A stretch of DNA of 64,000 nucleotides from Aquatica leii. Taxonomy: Eukaryota > Arthropoda > Insecta > Coleoptera > Lampyridae. Made by a program: the position numbers and the translations under genes. The stretch covers positions 39,873,117-39,937,116 of the forward strand of contig CM069436.1 in assembly GCA_035610365.1 (NCBI GenBank). The letters run 5' to 3'. This document shows positions 34,944 through 43,234 of the stretch, piece after piece (within the stretch, counting starts at the first letter, position 1; the number at the start of each line of letters is the position of its first letter). The notes under the pieces were generated by a model. The model was not told where the DNA came from and searched no databases. It saw nothing but the letters and a program-made list of their open reading frames with translations.

Positions 34944-35055
34944 AAGGTTTCAACTTTTCTAATCCCGCGATTTGATGATTGGGATTGTATCGAAGAATCC
35001 AAAAAGTACCGCCATTTGCACGTCATGCGCTTAGAAAAACTGCGAGAAAAATTCG
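34944..35055 (+). CDS. Possible single internal exon of a host gene
   Basis: A 112-nt segment between a good acceptor (ATAAATTTCAG|AAGG) and a consensus donor (TTCG|GTGAGT). In the one frame open throughout it reads KVSTFLIPRFDDWDCIEESK, then KYRHLHVMRLEKLREKFG. The composition (charged, aromatic, no low complexity) and higher GC contrast with the flanks. The frame is open further upstream too, to about 34785. I do not recognise the protein and found no partner exon in the window, so it could also be a processed or mobile fragment. The U4 gene lies 750 bp downstream. Confidence 0.4.
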
Positions 35056-35751
35056 GTGAGTTGCCCCTACTGATTGTTATTTATACGGACAATCTTTGAG
35101 GACAAAGTACAACTAGCTTTATCTACTTTTTAAGTTAATTTATGACTATTAAATAAAAATAGCAATGGCAAAAGAACTGCTATAAGAAACAAGATCACTA
35201 CCGGTAATCCCATAAATACCCGGTCACTGAAAATCTCTTTGTCGTGCGTTATGTAATTTTTGTCTATAACAAAATATATAATTTAATACGTAACCTTGGT
35301 AATTTCAACAATTTAAAATTAAACTAATTTTATAACAATAAAAACAAATGCTGTTTAAAGCTTACATTGATTTTTGAATACTCTAAACAAACACAGTGCC
35401 CATCCTAGATTAGGCCAATCTAAGGTACACACAGAAAAATACTTGAAATCCTTATTCGCCACAATACTATTAAAACGTATCAAACATAAAATACTTTGTA
35501 TTTGTCTATTTTTTTAAGACATATACGTAAATACAGAAAAATTTTATGGATAAACATATTATTTTAAATTTATCTTATTATACTTTCCAATTTTTGACTG
35601 ATTTTATGTATCTATTTGATTTATTTTACAAATATAAAGTAATCAGTTTTAAAATATCAATTTCAATTTAAATATTTGCTCTCATTACCATTATTTACAG
35701 TATATCAGGAGTTATAACACAGGCATAGCAGATGGGGCTAGTAGTACTTTG

Positions 35752-35770
35752 TCCCTTCTCAAGTTAAAAC
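35752..35770 (+). promoter_or_regulatory. PSEA-like element upstream of U4
   Basis: CCCTTCTCAAGTTAAAACG lies about 40-58 bp upstream of the U4 start. Insect snRNA genes use a proximal sequence element at this distance; the TTCTCAA core loosely resembles the Drosophila PSEA (AATTCCCAACTGGTTT type). The match is partial; position is the main support. Confidence 0.5.
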
Positions 35771-35809
35771 GTCTAGCATTGAAAGAGGCCAAGATACGAA
35801 TGTGTAGCT

Positions 35810-35952
35810 AACTTTGCGCAGTGGCGATATCGTAACCGATGAGGTAAACCCGAGGTGCGATTATTGCTAGTTGAAAACTATTACCAATACCCCGCTTAGC
35901 ACGCGTGAAAAATCGTGTGACTAAGCAATTTTTGAAACCCCTAAGGGGGTTA
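35810..35952 (+). ncRNA. U4: U4 spliceosomal RNA gene
   Basis: About 143 nt. It starts AACTTTGCGCAGTGGCGATA, the U4 segment that pairs with U6, followed by the 5' stem-loop with the kink-turn (ATGAGGTAAACCCGAGG) that binds the 15.5K/Snu13 protein. GATTATTGCTAGTTGAAAAC and TACCAATACCCCGC, which are near-invariant in animal U4, come next. A central hairpin (CTTAGCACGCG...CGTGTGACTAAG), an Sm site (AATTTTTG) and a 3' hairpin (AACCCCTAAGGGGGTT) complete the molecule in the right order. No damage is visible and a PSEA-like element lies upstream, so it is probably a working gene rather than a retrocopy. U4 acts with U6 and U5 in the tri-snRNP. Confidence 0.93.
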
Positions 35953-35954
35953 TT

Positions 35955-36640
35955 CTTTAATTAAACAAAAGTGTATACCTGTAACTTATATATTTAAATT
36001 AAAGCTTGCTTTAATTGAGGTTGATCGAAGCTTTTTTCTTGTTTTTTGAAACATTCTTGCTGCTATTTTTTTGTTTAATATAAAAATTATACGCATAGTA
36101 ATGAGAAGAAGATTAATACATAGATGCATTTGTAATAGATTGTAATGTCTTATTTTTTCATAAATAAAATAAAAAGATCTATTCAGTTTAGGTTTAAATT
36201 TTACTTAGACATTTTTATAAAAATTTTAATTTAAATATCCTCACTCAAGATATTTCGGTTACTTTTATTTTTGCATTAAAATCTGGTAAATATTTTCCAA
36301 AAACGAATTTTTAGAATAGATCGGTTTTAAGCATACGAATTAAAACATTTAAAGTGCATTAGCATTATATTTAATTACACAGAAATCTTCTATTCTTTGT
36401 CGTTCGACACGTGTAAAGATTTACAAGTATTTGTTGAAATCACTTTAGGGCTTACTGATAATGATTTAAAATGTTTGTTTTGCGTTGCGGCAAAATAGAT
36501 TTTTTCCGAAGTCAATGATAGTGATTAAACTAACAGCGACTAAATATGATGCTCAACATTTCGTAGCATGCCCAGTGTTAGAGAAAATGAACGTCTGTAA
36601 CCACATTTGTCAACGATACACTTCGTATACTCGAGTATAG
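35955..36640. other. No gene recognised downstream of U4
   Basis: AT-rich DNA up to the long-TIR element at 36644; nothing recognised. Confidence 0.45.
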
Positions 36641-37319
36641 GTACAGGGTTCGCCATTACTCCGGCCTCGGTTTCTAGTGCCTTTATAAGTTTGTATAAAT
36701 GTCAGCATAAAAACAGGGTGTTTAGTTTTCGCTGGACAGCATAAAGTTGCACTTTTTTAAATAGAAACTCATCAATTTTTGTATGCTCTTTGATGAAGGC
36801 TTAAATCAGATAAAAAATACTTTTAAAGTTTTTAAAATTGATTGCAGCGTTGTTATTTTAGAGAATTTTTTTAAATGAAGCATCAAAAACAAACTGGTCA
36901 TAAAACTGGTATTATTGGAAATTTTGGAATTTGTTTTTGTAAATTTGTAGATGAAAGTCTGAAGTACTTAAATAGTCTAAAAGGTTTTTTTGATTCGCCG
37001 TACTTATTTTATATGAGAGCTGAAAACCATTTTTTTAATTGGCACTCTGGATTACTTTCAACTGTTTCTAATGTATTTTTTAATTCTCTCTATTGATTTG
37101 CACTAGTACTTTTTTCTCCTTACTTCTACAGTTATGGAGATATTTATAAATTTTCAATTAAATCACAAGTATTATTTTAATCAAACAGGTTTATTTTTTG
37201 CTTCTATATTAAACAAAAAGCATGAAGAAGGAGACTATTAAAAAATTAAAAAAAAAATAATTTAACGAGTGTAAGTAAAAATTAAATTAAGGAGTGTAAA
37301 AACCTATGCTAAAATCATC

Positions 37320-37870
37320 TACAATTCCGCCCCATACAATGACCGTTCATTTATGTTGATGGTCCAAAACTTTTAAAATATGAGGATTTACATTATCATA
37401 GTAATGATAATTACAACGGTTTACTCAGCTATTACTATGAAAGGTAGCTTCTTCGGTAAATACAGTGGATCTACACACAGAAAGTGTTAAAATATCCTAT
37501 AATGAACTTTTGATGCAATTCAATGTGATAAGGATGATATTTATGGCTTTTTAGTACTCTTCTCACTGAAGAAGCACCAAGTTGGTCACTAATTTGTTTG
37601 GTGTTAGCGTTTGGATTTTTAATCATAGTCTGCATTAGTCTGCAATACCATAAATTCTGCGTTTACTGTTCTGACAGCTTTTCTTTGAAAAGATGCTTTG
37701 TAGTTTACCGATCCTATTTGTTCGAATCGAACCAATAATTTTTGTAATGCACGGATACTTGGAGCACGGAGGTCAGTATATCTTTCTTTATAAACACGAA
37801 AAGCATACATTTTTTCACATTCAACCAAAATAAACACCATGTCCACTAATTCGTACTGTGGAAAATTCAT
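37320..37870 (-). pseudogene. IS630/Tc1-type transposase, N-terminal half (DUF4817-like)
   Basis: Starts MNFPQYELVDMVFILVECEK at 37870. The 83-residue open frame has the arthropod DUF4817-type helix-turn-helix (VYKERYTDLRAPSIRALQKL, VRFEQIGSV). After a stop-containing stretch it continues with ANTKQISDQLGASSVRRVLK, then near 37450-37350 NRYNCHYYDNVNPHIL and VIVWGGIVDDF, the first catalytic part of a DD(E/D) transposase of the IS630/Tc1 superfamily. Compare the C-terminal half preserved at 48860-49371. Stops, frameshifts and an internal deletion disable it. Confidence 0.75.
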
Positions 37871-38269
37871 TTTAAACGAAAGCTAATGAAGTAAAACGTA
37901 GTAATAGGTAATATTAATATGACAACGATTAAACACAATAAGTAACTTCTACTGGCTATTTGTTTTTTGTTTAATAGAAGCAAAGCTTATTAGAATAAAC
38001 CTGCTTGAATAAAATTATGTTTGTCGTGATTTAATTAAAAATTTATAAATAGCTCCATAACTGTAGTCGTTAGGAGAAAAAGGTACTAGTGCAAACAGTT
38101 GAAAGAAATCGACGGTGCTATTTAAAAAATGACTTTCAGTAATGTATTCGAACTCGCGCGGAGTGCGGACGTGTTTATGTGTGCTCTGAAAGTAGTGATT
38201 AAATTAAGTTGCAAAATTAATTAAAACTGGTAAAGCCCTAAAGGGCATTACTAGAATAAACTATAAAAA

Positions 38270-39406
38270 ATGTCTAAAGCAGCGAGCTGTGCAAAATGTA
38301 ATGCGGACTTAGTTAAAAGTGATAAAATTGTTTGTTGTGCAGGGGTTTGTGATAGAATGTATCACTACAAATGTGGTAACATTACTACCGACGAATACGG
38401 TCTATTGATGGCTAAACGTAATTTTGGTTGGTTTTGTGAACACTGTGTAGATAGAAAAAGTTACATGGCAATTATTTTGGATGGTATGAAAGCATTAAAA
38501 CAACTGAAGGATGGTGTCCATAAGCAGAATGAAAAGATAGATAATGTTAATCAACAACTCATAGTAAATCAAGATAAAATAAAAAGTGACATAACTGAAA
38601 TAATTGAAGAACGGTCACAACCAACATATGCCGATAAATTGAAATTAAAGAAACATGAACCAGCTATAATAATAAAACCGAAAAACGTAGAACAGAAAAG
38701 TGTGGATACAAAGAATGACATTAAGAAATGTATTGACCCTACGGATATGAATATAACCGGAATACGACCGGTAAGTAATGGTGGTATACTTATTGAATGT
38801 AAAAATAAGGATGATGTATGTAAGTTAAAAGAGAAAGCGGAAACTAAGATGGGAGAATCCTACAAAATACAATTGCCAAAGAAAAAGTTGCCAAGAATAA
38901 AAATAGTTGGATTGTCTGAAAATTTGCCACCGGAAATAATCGAGGAAAAAATTAAAATGCAGAACAGTCATATAAATTCGGAGAAATCGTCTTTAAAGAT
39001 TGTACACACAAAAGAAGGTAGAAATCGAAAAAGTTATATAGCTTATGCGGAAGTAAATGCATACACGTATCGGGCTATAATGAAAGAAGAAAAGATAAAC
39101 GTAGGTTGGGATAGATGCATAGTATATGATGCTATTGAAATTAGAAGATGCTATAGATGTAATGGATTTAACCATAAAGCCTCGGAGTGTAAAGCACAAA
39201 AAGCTTGTCCAAAATGTGCTGGCTCACATGGGTTGCAAGAATGTACTGTTGATGGAGAAGAAAATCAGAAATGTTCGAATTGTATTCAAATGGCCGAAAA
39301 ATTAAAAATGAAACTGGACATTAACCATCCTGTCTGGAGTCAAGAATGTGCAGTATTTAAACGAAAAATGGAAATGGAAAGAAAGAAGATTGATTGTTTA
39401 GAATAA
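38270..39406 (+). CDS. LINE ORF1: PHD-like finger and zinc knuckles
   Basis: 378 residues, start MSKAASCAKCNADLVKSDKI. Residues 7-59 hold a PHD-like finger (CAKC, then CCAGVCDRMYHYKC, then FCEHC). A basic, helical middle (residues 65-220) follows, then an RRM/esterase-free region, and at about 292-345 three cysteine-rich knuckles (CYRCNGFNHKASEC, CPKCAGSHGLQEC, CSNC...H...C). ORF1 proteins of CR1-group elements bind the element RNA; a PHD-like finger at the N-terminus is known from several members. It overlaps the start of ORF2 by about 13 bases, suggesting translational coupling or reinitiation. It appears intact. Confidence 0.9.
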   Translation: MSKAASCAKCNADLVKSDKIVCCAGVCDRMYHYKCGNITTDEYGLLMAKRNFGWFCEHCVDRKSYMAIILDGMKALKQLKDGVHKQNEKIDNVNQQLIVNQDKIKSDITEIIEERSQPTYADKLKLKKHEPAIIIKPKNVEQKSVDTKNDIKKCIDPTDMNITGIRPVSNGGILIECKNKDDVCKLKEKAETKMGESYKIQLPKKKLPRIKIVGLSENLPPEIIEEKIKMQNSHINSEKSSLKIVHTKEGRNRKSYIAYAEVNAYTYRAIMKEEKINVGWDRCIVYDAIEIRRCYRCNGFNHKASECKAQKACPKCAGSHGLQECTVDGEENQKCSNCIQMAEKLKMKLDINHPVWSQECAVFKRKMEMERKKIDCLE

Positions 39407-42201
39407 GTAAACAAGGTGCGAACATATTATATTTGAATGCACAAAGCATGCTAAAACATTTCCAAGAACTAGAAATCTTAATTCAAGATAGGAAACCAAG
39501 TTTGTTATTATTAAGTGAAACTCGTGTAACTGAAGACATACAAGACTGTGAAATTAATTTTTCAGAATATGTATTAATTCGGTGTAATTCACAAACGAGA
39601 AGAACTGGAGGGGTTGTAATAGTTATAAGCAAAAAATCCGATATACTGTAATCTCTAATTTTGCATTAGAAAATAACTATTGGTTAATATGTATCAAAAT
39701 AATAGGAGGATTTCAAACAGGATACTATACAGTGGTTTATCACTCGCCAAGTGCAAGTAATGCTACTTTTATAGAACATTTTGAAAAGTGGTGTGAAGAT
39801 ACAATTCCGGATAACAGTCGACATATAATTATAGGGGATTTTAACATAGATGTATCCAAACAAAGTTTTTATGGGTCGAAATTAATACAAGTTATTAGAA
39901 GCTTAGGGATGAAACAAATTGTAGACGAATTTACGCGTACAACAGAAAATAGCCGTACAATAGTTGACCTAGTAATTACAAATGTAAATGAATTAAGATC
40001 TGTTGTATTAAATGAACCAAAAATAACTGACCATGATATAATAGAAATAAATTTAGGTACATTGCATAATAAGATGGATTACAAAATAAAAACAATAAAT
40101 TGCTATAAAAAATATTCAAAACAAAACCTACTTAATGTACTGAGCCATCACAATTGGAATATGCAAAATCGACAGATGGATCAAATAGCAAATGACATAG
40201 TTCAAACGCTTTGTTATGCAGTAAATGACCTAATTATAAAGAAAACTATAAAAACACGAACGAATAACACTTGGTTTACAATGGACTTACGTAATCTCCG
40301 AAACGAAAGGGACAGGCTTTATAAAATTGCTAAATTAACGGGAAATGAAAATGACTGGATGCTTTACAAAAACACAAGAAATAATTTTAGTAACAAAATT
40401 AAGATAAGCAAAAATAAATATTACGTAAATAAAATACAGCAAAATAGCGGACAACCTCAAAATATGTGGAGAATCATTAAACATTTAATCAATGGAAAAA
40501 AAAATGAACCAAAAAATATAATATTTGACGAAGTAGAAATTGATAACTTAGAAGAAATATCAAATAAATTTAACGAATATTTTGTAAACAGCATTATGCA
40601 AATAAATAATAGTATAATCCAGCCCCCAGCAAACTTCAAAGAGGCCCCAATATTAAAACCAATCATTAATTTCAAATTTAAGCAAGTTAATTTATCGGAT
40701 CTGAAGAAAATCATAAGTAATATTAAGAGAAAAGGAGGAACGGATCACATTACAAAACAAGTTATTACAGATGCATTGCCAGAAATTGGTAATGCAATGG
40801 TAGACCTAATAAACAAATCTTTAATAAGTGGAAAATTTCCTAACTGTTGGAAGCAATCCAAAGTCATACCAACGCCTAAAATTAAAAATACAAAAAGATG
40901 CGAAGAATTTCGACCTATCAATATTTTACCAGTGTACGAACAAATACTAGAATCAGTTGTTAAGGAACAATTACAGTGCTTTCTAGAACAAAATAATATA
41001 ATTAGTGAAAATCAATCGGGTTTTCGAAGTAAACACTCGTGTGAAACAGCATTAAATCTCGTGCTAACAAAATGGAAATCCGAAATCGACGTGGGTAATA
41101 GTGTAGTAGCAGTGTTTTTAGACTATAGAAGAGTCTTTGAAACTATCGATAGAAAAAGACTTATAAATAAACTTTACCAATATGGAATAAGAAGCACCGA
41201 ACTTCAATGGTTCAAAACTTACTTGGAATCTCGTACTCAGACCACTACGTACCAAAATTACGAATCTATTCCAATTCAAAATAATTTAGGTGTACCTCAA
41301 GGATCAGTCTTAGGCCCATTGCTTTTCTTAATTTATATTAATGATTTAGAACTTAACCTTAAGTGCTGTAATATTAATTTGTTTGCGGACGATACCCTGG
41401 TATCAATTACTGATAAAAATGTACATTCAGCTATTATAAAGCTAAACTCAGAATTAGAAATTATTGCAAATTGGTTACAAACAAACAAATTAAAATTAAA
41501 TGTGCTAAAAAAGTAAGACAATGGTAATATCAAATATTAATGTTGACACAACAAAAATAAAAATTGAAAATATAGAATTAGAACAGGTTGAACAAATTAA
41601 ATATTTAGGAATTGTGATTGATCAGAATCTAAATTTTAGAAGCCACGTAAATTATGTAATAAAAAAAGTAGCGAATAAGATTAGCCTATTAGGAAGAATT
41701 TCTAATAAATTGACGATTAATGCAAGAATTACTGTTTATAAAACAATTATTGCACCATATTTTGATTTTTGCAGTAGTATATTTTTAATGTGTTACGAAG
41801 TCGACTTAAAACGGTTACAGAAACAACAAAATAGAGCTATGCGGATTATATTACATTGTTCAAAATATACCAAAATCACAGTAATGTTAGATTGTTTACA
41901 ATGGTTAAGTGTGAAACAGCGGATATATTTCAATTCATTAATGTTGGTATACAAAATAATTAATGATTTGCTTCCAAACTACATGTCAAAATTAGTGATA
42001 CGTAACTATGAAATACATTCATATAACACGAGAAGTCGATGTGATTTCAGATTGCCAAAATTTTCAAAATCAAAGTCACAAAATTCTCTTATGTACAAAG
42101 GTCTGAAATTATATAATGACTTACCAGATGAAATTAAGCACGAGCAAAATATTTATAAATTTAAAAAAGGTCTGAGTGATTATGTTAAGAATAAATTTTA
42201 A
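39394..42201 (+). pseudogene. LINE ORF2: endonuclease and reverse transcriptase
   Basis: Three successive open pieces. 39394-39651: apurinic-type endonuclease start (ILYLNAQSM, LLLLSETRV). 39732-41516: endonuclease second half (HIIIGDFNID, ITDHDIIEIN) and reverse transcriptase (VIPTPKIKNTKRCEEFRPIN, NQSGFRSKHSCETALNLVL, VFLDYRRVFETID, LGVPQGSVLGPLLFLIYIND, NLFADDTLVSI). 41521-42201: C-terminal part (VEQIKYLGIVIDQNLNF, YFDFCSSIFLMCYE, ...YNTRSRCDFRLPKF). A one-base shift near 39645 and another near 41516 separate them. The catalytic FADD box is present. The QSGFR..HSCETAL and FLD..R.F.TID wording fits the CR1/L2/Daphne group. Confidence 0.92.
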
Positions 42202-42739
42202 GCAAAAATTAGTATTAATAGAAATATGTCACGATTTATGTTAAATTAGTATATCTTTACTAAATAAACACTTACTTACTTACTTAATTCGAAGAATTAG
42301 TAAATTAGCGCTCTCATACAATATATGTATGGCGAAATAAAATTAAAAAATATTTTAGACTATTTAAATAATTCTGACTTTCATCTACGAATTTACAAAA
42401 ACAATATCCAAAATTTCAAAAAAACAGCAGTTTTTTTACTATTTTCTTCTAATAGATTTTAAAGAAATTGCTCTAAAATAGCAACGCCGCAATCAATTTA
42501 AAAAATTTTATAACTATTTTTTATCTAAATTGAACCTTCACCAAACAGCATAAAAAATTGATAGGTTACTATTTAAAAAAGTATAACTTTATAGTACCCA
42601 GCGAAAACTAAACACTAAACAAAAATATTTTAAAACATGCAGCTTTTCAATAGAAATGAGCACAGTGCTAAACATATTATGCTCACATTTATACAAACGC
42701 AGTAGAAACCGAGGCCGGAATAATGACAAACCCTGTATA

Positions 42740-43230
42740 TGTTACGGTAAATGTGATTAATCCGGTAATCAAATTATCCGGGTCTTTTACATAATTGCCA
42801 ACTCGTAATGGCAAATATGATACAATAAATACGTAACATTTGCTTGTATTCAAGCATATGATCAGATGATTACAGAGAACTGTACAGTGAGGAGTCCTAC
42901 GTTGGTACTTTTAATTTTTTGATGTAAAAATTACATAGCCTTTTGCCATATTTGCCACTATTATCACGGGTATTAGTGTCTCGAAATTATATACCATAAT
43001 TAGGATACCTAATCTACAAAGAATAACACAAATTCCAACATAATTATTGTGCAAAATAAACGCTGAATAAAATACCACTTAGCGGAAACCATTGAAGCGT
43101 TAAGTGACCACATGCGATAACCATATGATTTCTGTAGTACTTCTATGACTGGTATGCTTGAGCGTTTTAAATTTAAAGTTAGTTAATGTTATGAGCACTA
43201 AGAAAGCAAACAATGGACGAAAGAAATATA
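42740..43230. other. No gene recognised
   Basis: AT-rich spacer between the long-TIR element and the integrase relic. Confidence 0.45.
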
Positions 43231-43234
43231 TAAT

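Larger units (their letters stand above)
38143..42295 (+). mobile_element. Nearly complete CR1-group LINE
   Basis: A non-LTR retrotransposon with a 5' leader (38143-38269), two open reading frames and a short 3' end made of TTAC repeats (ACTTACTTACTTACTTA near 42270-42286). It interrupts the right inverted repeat of the IS630-type element, so its borders can be set by comparison with the left arm: arm sequence stops after CTTTCAGT at about 38142 and resumes at about 42300 with CGCTCTCATA. A target duplication is not clear. Two frameshifts in ORF2 are the only obvious defects, so the insertion is relatively young. Confidence 0.88.
36644..42735 (-). mobile_element. IS630/Tc1-type element with long TIRs, split by a LINE
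   Basis: The ends read CAGGGTT(T/C)G(T/C)CATTA and are flanked by TA (36642-36643 and 42736-42737). The left arm (36644 to about 37230) is mirrored by the right arm, which runs from about 37950 to 38142 and resumes at about 42296-42735 after a LINE inserted in it. Example matches: TTGATTGCAGCGTTG (left) with CAACGCCGCAATCAA (right), and GACTTTCATCTACGAATTTA (right) with its complement at 36945-36985. Without the LINE the element is about 1.9 kb with arms of roughly 600 bp. A broken transposase lies between the arms on the minus strand. Confidence 0.85.

Noticed and set aside
37721-37745. GTTCGAATCGAACC, possible tRNA T-arm
   Set aside because: No cloverleaf can be built around it and it lies within a transposase reading frame.
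37095-38105. A separate small inverted-repeat element of about 1 kb
   Set aside because: The homology of its arms continues outward into the long arms of the 36644-42735 element once the LINE is recognised as an insertion.
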